Positions 52,461-60,808 of a stretch of 64,000 nt of DNA are shown one piece after another. The DNA is taken from NCBI GenBank assembly GCA_029959325.1, contig JASCPF010000002.1, positions 62,001 to 126,000 on the forward strand, in the 5' to 3' direction. The stretch is from Microbacteriaceae bacterium PS02068. Its GTDB lineage: Bacteria; Actinomycetota; Actinomycetes; Actinomycetales; Microbacteriaceae. The notes beneath the pieces were generated by a model that did not search any database, had not been told where the DNA came from, and worked only from the letters and a program-made list of their open reading frames with translations. The position numbers and the translations under genes were made by a program. How positions within the stretch are numbered: the first letter of the stretch is position 1; each line of letters starts with the position of its first letter.

Positions 52461-53201
52461 ATGCCCGAGTCCGCCCCACCGCGCCCCGCACAGCCCGGTC
52501 AGGCACTGCCGGATGCCGTGCTGTGGGACATGGACGGCACCCTCGTCGACACCGAGCAGTACTGGATGGCCGCCGAGCACGCGCTCGTCGAGAGCTTCGG
52601 TGGCACCTGGACGCACGAGCAGGCTCTCACGCTCGTCGGCCAGGGCCTCGAGACCTCTGCCGCGATCCTGCAGGCCGCGGGAGTCCGCATGGCGGCGCAC
52701 GAGATCATCGACCACCTCACGGGCGAGGTGATGCGCTCACTCGAGACGCAGGGCCCGCCGCTGCGCCCCGGGGCGCTCGCACTCCTCACCGCACTGCGCG
52801 AGGCCGGGGTGCGATGCGCGCTCGTCACGATGTCGTTGCGCCGCATGGCTGAGCTCGTCGTCGATGCGCTTCCCGGCGACACGTTCGAACTGATCGTGTC
52901 GGGCGACGACGCCACCCGCCCGAAGCCCTTCCCCGACGCATACCTGCAGGCGTGCGCGGCGCTCGACATCGCGCCGCATCGCGCGGTCGCGATCGAAGAT
53001 TCGCCGACCGGCGTGCGGGCGGCCGTCGCGGCCGGTGTGCCGACGATCGGTGTGCCCCTCATGGTGTCGCTCGTCGGCACGGGTGCGCAGGCGATCTGGC
53101 CCACTCTCGATGGTCGCTCGCCGCGCGACCTCGCCGACTTCCATGCGGCGCACGCGCGCGCCGCCACAGCGAAGAACACAGTGACGAAGGACCCCTCATG
53201 A
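52461..53201 (+). CDS. HAD-superfamily phosphatase (phosphoglycolate-phosphatase-like)
   Basis: A 246-residue subfamily IA HAD hydrolase: nucleophile AVLWDMDGTLVDTEQYW, CALVTMSLRRM (Thr), Lys of DDATRPKPFPDAYLQA and VAIEDSPTGVRAAVAAGV. TACGAT (52449-52454) is six bases before the ATG, suggesting a leaderless start. It overlaps trmI by four bases, so the two are co-expressed. Substrate unknown. Confidence 0.9.
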   Translation: MPESAPPRPAQPGQALPDAVLWDMDGTLVDTEQYWMAAEHALVESFGGTWTHEQALTLVGQGLETSAAILQAAGVRMAAHEIIDHLTGEVMRSLETQGPPLRPGALALLTALREAGVRCALVTMSLRRMAELVVDALPGDTFELIVSGDDATRPKPFPDAYLQACAALDIAPHRAVAIEDSPTGVRAAVAAGVPTIGVPLMVSLVGTGAQAIWPTLDGRSPRDLADFHAAHARAATAKNTVTKDPS

Positions 53202-54259
53202 CCGAAGACCTGCGACCGAGCGGCCCGTTCCGCCTCGGCGACCGCGTACAGCTGACCGGTCCGAAGGGCCGCCTGCACACCGTCACCCTGCGTGAGAACG
53301 GCGAGCTGCACACCCACCACGGGGTGCTGAAGCACGAGCAGATCGTCGGTCAGCCCGACGGCTCGGTGCTCACGAACTCGGGCGGTCACGAGTACCTGGC
53401 GCTGCGCCCGCTGCTGCGCGACTTCGTGATGTCGATGCCGCGCGGAGCGGCGATCGTCTACCCGAAGGATGCCGCGCAGATCCTGGCATCCGCCGACATC
53501 TTCCCCGGCGCGACCGTGGTCGAGGCGGGCGTCGGATCGGGCGCGCTGTCGCTGTGGCTGCTGCGCGCGATCGGTCCGAGCGGCAGACTGGTGTCGTTCG
53601 AGCGCCGCGAGGAGTTCTCGCAGGTCGCCGAGGCGAATGTCGAGACCTTCCTCGGGCACCGGCCCGCGTCCTGGCAGGTCGTCGTGGGCGACCTCGTCGA
53701 GGCGCTGCCGACCGCCCTCGAGGCGGGATCGGTCGACCGCGTCGTCCTCGACATGCTCGCGCCGTGGGAGTGCATCGACGTCGTCGCCGACGCGCTCACG
53801 CCCGGCGGCGTCGTGCTCTGCTACGTCGCGACGGCGACCCAGCTCAGCCGCGTCGCCGAGTACGTGCGGGGCACCGGCCTGTTCACCGAGCCCGAGGCCA
53901 GCGAGACGATGGTCCGCGGCTGGCACGTCGAGGGGCTCGCGGTGCGCCCCGACCACCGCATGGTCGCCCACACCGGCTTCCTCATCACGGCCCGGCGTCT
54001 CGCGCCGGGTGCGGTGCCGCCCGATGTGCGCAAGCGCGCGCTGAAGAAGCCGAGCTACGCCGATGAGGATGTCGAGGTCTGGACCCCCGGCGCCGTCGGC
54101 GACCGCGAGATCACCGACAAGAACCTGCGCAAGCGCGTGCGCGAGGCCCAGCGGGCCGTCGACGGCGCGCGCATCGCGTCGGGCGTGGCGGGTCCGGCGG
54201 CTGGCCTCGACGCCGCTGCAGAGGATGTCGGAGCGGATCCGGAGCCCGTCGTAGACTGA
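53198..54259 (+). CDS. trmI: tRNA (adenine-N1)-methyltransferase TrmI
   Basis: SAM-dependent enzyme making m1A58 in the tRNA T-loop, 353 residues. An N-terminal beta domain (FRLGDRVQLTGPKGRLHTVT) leads to the Rossmann core AGVGSGALSLWLLRAIGPSG and VVLDMLAPWECIDVVADAL. The extension after residue 290 is Ala/Val-rich. ATG overlaps the HAD stop and follows GAAGGA. Counterpart of Rv2118c, which flanks the proteasome genes in mycobacteria. Confidence 0.94.
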   Translation: MTEDLRPSGPFRLGDRVQLTGPKGRLHTVTLRENGELHTHHGVLKHEQIVGQPDGSVLTNSGGHEYLALRPLLRDFVMSMPRGAAIVYPKDAAQILASADIFPGATVVEAGVGSGALSLWLLRAIGPSGRLVSFERREEFSQVAEANVETFLGHRPASWQVVVGDLVEALPTALEAGSVDRVVLDMLAPWECIDVVADALTPGGVVLCYVATATQLSRVAEYVRGTGLFTEPEASETMVRGWHVEGLAVRPDHRMVAHTGFLITARRLAPGAVPPDVRKRALKKPSYADEDVEVWTPGAVGDREITDKNLRKRVREAQRAVDGARIASGVAGPAAGLDAAAEDVGADPEPVVD

Positions 54260-54263
54260 TCCG

Positions 54264-55184
54264 GTGCTCCGGATCCCTGCCGTCATCGCCGTCCTCGGCC
54301 TCTCCGCCCTGACTCTCGCTGGGTGCGCATCCGGCCCCGCGGCCGCGTCGTGCGAGCGGACCGATTCGGATGCCTCGGCCCTCGAACTCGTGCAGACGTC
54401 GGGCGAATTCGGTCAGCCCAGCATGAAGGTGTCGCCGCCGCTCGACGTCGACAAGACGGTGTTCACCGACGAGACCGTCGGTGACGGCATGCGGGTCACC
54501 TCGCAACAGCAGGACGTCACCTTCTCCACCACCTTCGTGAACGGCACGACCGGCACCGTGGTGGCGCAGGGCGCCCTTCCCCCGCAGTCCGTCGCTCAGT
54601 GGAGCACGGTCTTTCCTGGTCTCGCGACGATGATGACCTGCGCGACCGAGGGCTCGCGCATCGTGGGGGCGTTCCCGGCGAAGGATCTCTCGACGGAGCG
54701 GGCGCAGGGCGTCGGCTTGTCGCCCGACGACACGGTCGTCGTGGTGCTCGACCTCACCAAGGTGTACCTGGCTGCCGCCGATGGCGCCCCGCAGTACAAC
54801 GATCGCCGCGGCATGCCGTCGGTCGTGCTCGCACCGAATGGACGCCCGGGCATCATCATCCCCGACGCAGCCGCGCCGGACGCCCTCGTCGTCCAGACCC
54901 TCAAGAAGGGCTCGGGTGCGGCGATCACCGCCGATGACACCGCGCGCGTGCAGTACACGGGTGTCGACTGGCAGAAGCGCACCGTCGTCGATTCCACGTG
55001 GGAGAAGGGCGCGTCGCTCGGCGTGACGACCGCGGACTCGCTGCCGTTCGCCGCGTCGCTGCTCGGCGCCACGGTCGGCTCGCAGCTGCTCATCGTCGTG
55101 CCGCCGTCTGAGGAGAGCGGGTCCGCGACGGTGTACGTCGTCGACATCCTCGGTATCGACGTTCCGACTGCCGCCTCGCAGTGA
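54264..55184 (+). CDS. FKBP-like peptidyl-prolyl isomerase lipoprotein
   Basis: A 306-residue exported protein with lipobox LTLAGC (Cys about residue 21). The C-terminal half has FKBP-like features (ADDTARVQYTGVDWQKRTVV, DSTWEKGASLGVTTADSLPF, GSQLLIVVPPSEE), with a second degenerate FKBP-like half before it. Several FKBP active-site residues appear altered, so isomerase activity is uncertain. GTG start; TAGACT overlapping the trmI stop lies six bases upstream. It occupies the interval where proteasome genes sit in mycobacteria. Confidence 0.82.
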   Translation: MLRIPAVIAVLGLSALTLAGCASGPAAASCERTDSDASALELVQTSGEFGQPSMKVSPPLDVDKTVFTDETVGDGMRVTSQQQDVTFSTTFVNGTTGTVVAQGALPPQSVAQWSTVFPGLATMMTCATEGSRIVGAFPAKDLSTERAQGVGLSPDDTVVVVLDLTKVYLAAADGAPQYNDRRGMPSVVLAPNGRPGIIIPDAAAPDALVVQTLKKGSGAAITADDTARVQYTGVDWQKRTVVDSTWEKGASLGVTTADSLPFAASLLGATVGSQLLIVVPPSEESGSATVYVVDILGIDVPTAASQ

Positions 55185-55207
55185 CCTACCCCGCCTAGGA
55201 TGGGCGG

Positions 55208-56203
55208 GTGGCCACCGATTCGAGCTCTCGCACCGCGCCCGAAGAGCGTCTCGTGAACCTCGTGGTGGCGCTCATGGCGACCGAGCAGGGCCTGACGAAA
55301 GACACCATCCTCTCGTCTGTCGCCGGTTATCGTGAGCAAAGCCGGTCCGGGGCATCCAAGGATGCTCTCGAGAAGATGTTCGAGCGCGACAAGCAGACGC
55401 TCCGCTCGCTCGCCATCCACGTCGAGACGATCGGCGACTATGCCGACCCCGACGACCTGCGCGAGGCCCGCTATCGCATTCCGACCGCCGAATACGAGTT
55501 GCCGGCCGACATCGACTTCACCCCCGCTGAGCTCGCCGTGCTGAACCTTGCCGGCGGCGTGTGGAGCGAGAGCTCGATGTCGACCGATGCCCGCAGCGGC
55601 CTGCGCAAGATCAGCGCGCTCGGCATCGACGTCGACGCGCCGATCATCGGCTACGCGCCGCGCATCAACTTGCGCGAGCCGTCGTTCGACCCGCTGCAGC
55701 GCGCGATCGAGCAGGGGCGCGTCGTGCAGTTCGACTACCTGAAGGCGGGGGAGGATGCCGCGCGCCGTCGGCGCATGCGCCCGCTCGCGCTCGTGGAGTA
55801 CGAGGCGCGCTGGCATATCTACGGCTTCGACCTCGATCAGAACGACACGCGCACCTTCCTGCTTTCCCGCGTCACCTCCGACGTCGAGATCACGCGGGCC
55901 ACGTTCGATCTGACCGAGCGCGATGGCGCGGGGGAGCGGGCACTCGCGGGCCTGGCCGAGCTCGCCGCGCGCCAGCAGGCGCTGATCGAGATCGGGCCGG
56001 GGTCTGAGGCCGCGCTGCGGCTCAGTCGGCGCGTCACGCCCGCCGAGCAGGGCTTTCACGTCTCGTACGTCGACGCGCACATCTTCGCCGACGAGCTCGC
56101 CTCGTACGGGCCCGAGGTGCGGGTCGTCGAGCCCGCGTCGCTGCGGGCCGAGGTCATCGCGCGCCTCGAGCGCGTGCTCGCCGTGCACGAGGGTGCCGCA
56201 TGA
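55208..56203 (+). CDS. pafB: WYL-domain regulator PafB
   Basis: Subunit of the PafBC transcription activator, which turns on the LexA-independent DNA-damage response with RNA polymerase. 331 residues: N-terminal HTH (RLVNLVVALMATEQGLTKDT), then a WYL domain (RVVQFDYLKAGEDAARRRRM, RPLALVEYEARWHIYGFDLD) and a WCX extension. GTG start; TAGGAT (55196-55201) lies six bases upstream (leaderless). ATGA overlap with pafC. Confidence 0.9.
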   Translation: MATDSSSRTAPEERLVNLVVALMATEQGLTKDTILSSVAGYREQSRSGASKDALEKMFERDKQTLRSLAIHVETIGDYADPDDLREARYRIPTAEYELPADIDFTPAELAVLNLAGGVWSESSMSTDARSGLRKISALGIDVDAPIIGYAPRINLREPSFDPLQRAIEQGRVVQFDYLKAGEDAARRRRMRPLALVEYEARWHIYGFDLDQNDTRTFLLSRVTSDVEITRATFDLTERDGAGERALAGLAELAARQQALIEIGPGSEAALRLSRRVTPAEQGFHVSYVDAHIFADELASYGPEVRVVEPASLRAEVIARLERVLAVHEGAA

Positions 56204-57159
56204 GCGCCCCGCGCACGCTGCTCGGCGCGGACCGTGCCGCGCTGATCCTTCAGCTCGTGCCCTATCTGATCGGCAAAGGCGAGGTATCGCTCGCCGAAGC
56301 GGCACGCGACTTCGAGGTGACGCCCGAGCAGATGCGCGGGATGGTCGAGAAGCTCACCGTGATCGGGCTGCCCGGTGACGGCGGGTTCTGGCAGATGGCG
56401 AACGACCTGTTCGACATCGACTGGGACCTCCTCGACGAGCAGGATGCGATCGTCATCACCAACTCGGTGGGCCTCGAGCGCACGCCGCGGCTGAGCGCGC
56501 GCGAGGCGGCCGCGCTGCTGGCGGGGCTGCAGCTCGCGGCATCCCTTCCCGGCGTCGGCGACAGCGGCGTTGTGCAGGGGCTGCTCGCCAAGCTGGCACG
56601 CGGCGCCTCGAGCGCGCCGGCCGACGTCATCGTGGCGCCCGAAGCCGTCGACGACGTGCGGGTCGCGGTCGCCGATGCCGTCCAGCGCGGCGTCGCGATC
56701 TCGTTCAGCTACCAGGCCCCCGACGCCCCCGCCACGACGCGTACGGTCGACCCGGTCAAGGTGCACATCGCCGGCGGCCAGTGGTACCTGCAGGGCTGGT
56801 GTCACCTGCGCGAGGCGATGCGCACCTTCCACCTCGACCGCGTGTCGGATGTTCGGCTCACCGACATCGCGACGACGCACGGCGCCGACGCAGTGCCCGC
56901 ACTGTTCGAGCCCGCCGACACCGATGTCGAGGTCGCCGTTCGCTATCGCGCCGAGGCCGCACCTCTCCTTGCCGACTTCGTGGTCGAGAACCATGACGAT
57001 GCGGGCGGAGTGCGCACCGCGGGCATCCGCCTCGGCGACGCACGCAGTCTCAAGCGGGTCGCGGCGCGGCTCGGCGGCGAGCTCGAGGTGCTCGCACCCG
57101 CCGACGTGCGCGAGGCGACCGCGGCGTGGGCACGTGCCGGCCTCGAACAGTACCGCTGA
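56200..57159 (+). CDS. pafC: WYL-domain regulator PafC
   Basis: Partner of PafB, 319 residues, with a variant HTH (LIGKGEVSLAEAARDFEVTP) and WYL domain (GVAISFSYQAPDAPATTRTV, DPVKVHIAGGQWYLQGWCHL) plus WCX. Coupled to pafB by a four-base overlap. In mycobacteria pafBC follows pafA, the Pup ligase, which is absent here. Confidence 0.9.
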   Translation: MSAPRTLLGADRAALILQLVPYLIGKGEVSLAEAARDFEVTPEQMRGMVEKLTVIGLPGDGGFWQMANDLFDIDWDLLDEQDAIVITNSVGLERTPRLSAREAAALLAGLQLAASLPGVGDSGVVQGLLAKLARGASSAPADVIVAPEAVDDVRVAVADAVQRGVAISFSYQAPDAPATTRTVDPVKVHIAGGQWYLQGWCHLREAMRTFHLDRVSDVRLTDIATTHGADAVPALFEPADTDVEVAVRYRAEAAPLLADFVVENHDDAGGVRTAGIRLGDARSLKRVAARLGGELEVLAPADVREATAAWARAGLEQYR

Positions 57160-57228
57160 GCGCGGCTCACCACCCTCGCCGATCCGGCGGGTAGACTCGG
57201 TGCAAGCTTCTGACAAGGGGACGCGCAC

Positions 57229-57513
57229 ATGCCCAGCAATCTTTTCGCCGGTCCGCACCTGTGGATCATCCTCATCGTCATCCTGCTGCTCTTCGGGGCG
57301 GCCAAGCTTCCGGCGCTCGCCAAGAGCATGGGTCAGTCCGCCCGCATCTTCAAGGGTGAGATGAAGGCCATGAAAGACGACGGCGCGCGTGACGCATCGA
57401 CCGTCGACAACACCGCCGCCGCGCCCGCGGCCCCTGTGCAGTCCCCGGTACAGGCCGCGCCGGCCCCGCCCGTCGCACCGGCCGCGCCCAGCGCGCCGGA
57501 CACCAAAGCCTGA
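57229..57513 (+). CDS. tatA: twin-arginine translocase subunit TatA
   Basis: A 94-residue pore component: short N-terminus, membrane helix LWIILIVILLLFGAAKLPAL with the FGAAKLP hinge, amphipathic helix AKSMGQSARIFKGEMKAMK, then a disordered Ala/Pro tail. TAGACT (57192-57197) is a probable -10; AAGGGG lies before the ATG. Works with TatC, nine bases downstream. Confidence 0.93.
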   Translation: MPSNLFAGPHLWIILIVILLLFGAAKLPALAKSMGQSARIFKGEMKAMKDDGARDASTVDNTAAAPAAPVQSPVQAAPAPPVAPAAPSAPDTKA

Positions 57514-57521
57514 CCTCGTCC

Positions 57522-58337
57522 GTGGCCACGGCCGAACACCCGCAGATCGGTGCGGACGACGCGCCGCGTCGTGACAAGCGGATGTCGCTCGGCCAGCACC
57601 TCGTCGAGCTGCGCCGCCGTTTCGTGATCGGGGCGATCGCCCTTGTCATCGGCATGGTGGTCGCGTACTTCCTGACCGACTGGATCATCTGGGCGATGAC
57701 CGAGCCGATCCGCGTCGTCGCGGCGCAACGCGACATGTCCGACAAGGTCGGACTCATGTTCGACACGGTCACGAGCGCCTTCGATCTGCGTCTGCGGATC
57801 TCGTTCGCCATCGGCATCCTGATCTCCGCACCGGTGTGGCTCTGGCAGCTCTGGGCCTTCCTCATGCCCGGGCTCACCCGCAAAGAGGTGCGGTACACGA
57901 TCGGGTTCGTCGCTGCGGCCGTTCCGCTGTTCTTCGCCGGCTGCTACGTCGGCTGGTGGATCATGCCGCACATCGTCGAGCTCATGGCCGGGTTCACCCC
58001 CGATGGCGGGGCGAACTGGTTCCAGGCGAAGTACTACTACGACTTCGTCTTCAAGCTCGTGCTCGTGGTCGGAGTCTCGTTCGTCGTTCCCGTCTTCCTC
58101 GTTGCGCTGAACCTCGCGGGCATCATGTCGGGCAAGGCGATTCTGAAGTCGTGGCGCATCGCCGTGCTCATCGCGGTCGCCTTCGCGGGGCTCGCCACCC
58201 CGGCGGCCGACGTCGTGAGCATGCTGCTGCTCGCCGGCATCCTGATCGTGCTGTTCTTCGGCGCCGCGGGCCTCTCGATGCTGTTCGACCGGCGCCGCGC
58301 AAAGCGCACCGCCGCCGTGCTCGGACCGATCGCGTGA
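57522..58337 (+). CDS. tatC: twin-arginine translocase subunit TatC
   Basis: A 271-residue six-span receptor for twin-arginine signal peptides. Signature MSLGQHLVELRRRFVIGAIA, LWQLWAFLMPGLTRKEVRYT and FGLATPAADVV-like SPATPA region (AGLATPAADVVSMLLLAGIL). GTG start. No TatB gene adjacent. Stop overlaps the helicase start (GTGA). Confidence 0.94.
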   Translation: MATAEHPQIGADDAPRRDKRMSLGQHLVELRRRFVIGAIALVIGMVVAYFLTDWIIWAMTEPIRVVAAQRDMSDKVGLMFDTVTSAFDLRLRISFAIGILISAPVWLWQLWAFLMPGLTRKEVRYTIGFVAAAVPLFFAGCYVGWWIMPHIVELMAGFTPDGGANWFQAKYYYDFVFKLVLVVGVSFVVPVFLVALNLAGIMSGKAILKSWRIAVLIAVAFAGLATPAADVVSMLLLAGILIVLFFGAAGLSMLFDRRRAKRTAAVLGPIA

Positions 58338-60808
58338 GCGACCCGGCCACGCGGTACGCACAGGCTCAGGCGAAGGCGGCGCACCCGATCTCCGCCGAGT
58401 TCGCCGCGACGCAGCGTTTCGACCTCGACCCTTTCCAGATCGCCGGGTGCCACGCGCTCGAGGACGGCCGCAGCGTACTGGTCGCCGCTCCGACCGGCGC
58501 CGGCAAGACCATCGTGGGCGAATTCGCGATCCACCTGGCGATGCGCACGCCCGGCGACAAGGCGTTCTACACCACGCCGATGAAGGCGCTGTCGAATCAG
58601 AAGTTCCGTGAGCTGCAGCAGGTGTACGGCGAGAGCGAAGTGGGGCTGCTCACCGGCGACACCAACATCAACGGCAACGCGCGCGTGGTCGTGATGACCA
58701 CCGAGGTCCTCCGCAACATGCTCTACGCCGATTCGCCGGCGCTGCGCGGCCTGCGCTACGTCGTGATGGACGAGGTGCACTACCTCGCCGACCGCTTCCG
58801 CGGCGCGGTGTGGGAAGAGGTCATCATCCATCTGCCGCAGGACGTGCTGCTCGTCTCGCTGTCGGCGACAGTGTCGAACGCCGAGGAATTCGGCGACTGG
58901 CTCGACACCGTGCGCGGCCAGACCGACATCATCGTGTCGGAGACGCGCCCCGTGCCGCTCGAGCAGCACGTCCTGGTGCGCGGAGACCTGCTGCCGCTGT
59001 TCGACGACCGCGCCGGGGTCGCGACGGCGCTCGTGAACCAGGAGCTCATGCGCATCCGCGGCGGCAGCGGCGCGCGCTACGAGAACAACCGGCAGGCCCA
59101 GCAGCACCGTTCCAGCGGCGGCCGCGAGGGCGGCCAGCGACGCCCGCCGCGCGCCGGACAGCGGCCGGTGCGCTCGGCGAACGTCCAGCGGATCGAGCGC
59201 CTTGACCGCCCGCAGGTCGTGCAGCTTCTCGATCGCGCCAACCTGCTGCCGGCGATCTTCTTCATCTTCAGTCGCGCCGGGTGCGACGGCGCCGTGCAGC
59301 AGGTGCGCCGCTCGGGGCTGCGGCTGACCACGCGGGAAGAGCGCGACGAGATCCGCCAGATCGTCGACGAGCGCACGCGCACCCTCCACGAAGACGACCT
59401 GCAGGCGCTCGGCTACTGGGAGTGGCGCGAAAACCTCGAACGCGGCATCGCCGCGCACCACGCGGGTCTGCTGCCCGCGTTCAAGGAGGTCGTCGAAGAG
59501 CTCTTCCGGCGCAAGCTCGTGAAGGTCGTCTTCGCGACCGAGACACTCGCCCTCGGCATCAACATGCCCGCACGCACGGTCGTGCTCGAGAAGCTCGAGA
59601 AGTTCAACGGCGAGGCGCGCGTCGCGATCACCTCGGGCGAGTACACGCAGATCACGGGTCGCGCGGGGCGGCGCGGGATCGACGTCGAGGGTCACGCCGT
59701 CATCCAGTGGACCGAGTCGCTCGACCCGCAGGCCGTTGCGGCCCTGGCATCCCGCCGCACGTATCCGCTGAACTCGAGCTTCCGCCCGACGTACAACATG
59801 GCCGTCAACCTCATAGACCAGTTCGGGCGCGAGAGGGCGCGCGAGATCCTCGAGTCGTCGTTCGCGCAGTTCCAGGCCGATCGCTCGGTCGTGGGGCTGG
59901 CGCGTGAGGTCAAAGAGGCCGAAGAGTCGCTCGCAGGCTACGAGAAGGCGATGACGTGCGATCGCGGCGACTTCGTCGAGTACGCCGGCATGCGCCGCGA
60001 CCTGAGCGACCTCGAGAAGCTGAACCGCGCCGACCGCACGGCGCCGGCGAAGACCCGCCAGCACCGGCAGAACGAGATCCAGTCGCTGCGCCGGCGGCTG
60101 CAGCGCCACCCCTGCCACACGTGCCCCGATCGCGAAGCGCATGCCCGCTGGGGCGAGCGCTACGCCAAGCTGCAGCGGCGCGTCGAGAAGATCCGCCACC
60201 AGATCGAGACGCGCACGGGCACCGTCGCGCGCGTGTTCGACCGCGTCGTCGACGTGCTGGTGGCGCTCGACTACGTGCGCATCGCGGATGACGGCGCCGC
60301 GACCCTGACCCCCGCGGGCGCCACGATGAAGCGCATCTACGGCGAACGAGACCTGCTGGTCGCAGAGTCGCTGCGCCGCGGACTGTGGACCGCGCTGGAT
60401 GCCCCGGGGCTCGCCGCACTCGCGTGCAGCCTCGTCTACGAGCCGCGACGTGATGACGGCGCCCCGAACGAGCACGGGCTGCCCCGCGGGCCGTTCCGTG
60501 AGGCGCTGACCGCGACCGGCGAGCTGTGGGCGCGCCTCGACGATCTCGAACAGGACCACCACCTGCCCGGCAGCGAGCCGATCTCGGCCGGGCTCGCCAC
60601 AGCGATGCACTCGTGGGCGCGCGGCGCGACGCTCGACCGCGTGCTCGACGAGGCCGACCTGGCCGCGGGCGACTTCGTCCGGTGGACGAAGCAGACGATC
60701 GACCTGCTCGACCAGCTTTCGATCGTCGCCGACCCACCCGTGGCCACGACGGCGCGACGGGCCCTGGAGTCTGTGCGGCGCGGCATCGTCGCGTACGGCA
60801 CCCTGTGA
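58334..60808 (+). CDS. helY: HelY-type DEAD/DEAH RNA helicase (Ski2/Mtr4-like)
   Basis: An 824-residue SF2 helicase. Motif I AAPTGAGKTIVGEFA, Ia TTPMKALSNQKF, motif II VVMDEVHYLADRFRG, motif III SLSATVSN, motif V TLALGINMPARTVVLE and motif VI QITGRAGRRGID. The middle 150 residues hold a basic RNA-binding insert (RQAQQHRSSGGREGGQRRPP) and an arch-like HPCHTCPD segment. GTG overlaps the tatC stop. The order pafB-pafC-tatA-tatC-helY is conserved with M. tuberculosis. Confidence 0.93.
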   Translation: MSDPATRYAQAQAKAAHPISAEFAATQRFDLDPFQIAGCHALEDGRSVLVAAPTGAGKTIVGEFAIHLAMRTPGDKAFYTTPMKALSNQKFRELQQVYGESEVGLLTGDTNINGNARVVVMTTEVLRNMLYADSPALRGLRYVVMDEVHYLADRFRGAVWEEVIIHLPQDVLLVSLSATVSNAEEFGDWLDTVRGQTDIIVSETRPVPLEQHVLVRGDLLPLFDDRAGVATALVNQELMRIRGGSGARYENNRQAQQHRSSGGREGGQRRPPRAGQRPVRSANVQRIERLDRPQVVQLLDRANLLPAIFFIFSRAGCDGAVQQVRRSGLRLTTREERDEIRQIVDERTRTLHEDDLQALGYWEWRENLERGIAAHHAGLLPAFKEVVEELFRRKLVKVVFATETLALGINMPARTVVLEKLEKFNGEARVAITSGEYTQITGRAGRRGIDVEGHAVIQWTESLDPQAVAALASRRTYPLNSSFRPTYNMAVNLIDQFGRERAREILESSFAQFQADRSVVGLAREVKEAEESLAGYEKAMTCDRGDFVEYAGMRRDLSDLEKLNRADRTAPAKTRQHRQNEIQSLRRRLQRHPCHTCPDREAHARWGERYAKLQRRVEKIRHQIETRTGTVARVFDRVVDVLVALDYVRIADDGAATLTPAGATMKRIYGERDLLVAESLRRGLWTALDAPGLAALACSLVYEPRRDDGAPNEHGLPRGPFREALTATGELWARLDDLEQDHHLPGSEPISAGLATAMHSWARGATLDRVLDEADLAAGDFVRWTKQTIDLLDQLSIVADPPVATTARRALESVRRGIVAYGTL

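Noticed and set aside
58037..60610. A minus-strand open frame of 857 codons opposite helY
   Set aside because: High GC keeps antisense frames open; its translation is low-complexity Arg/Ala/Val-rich with no domain, while the plus strand encodes a clear helicase.
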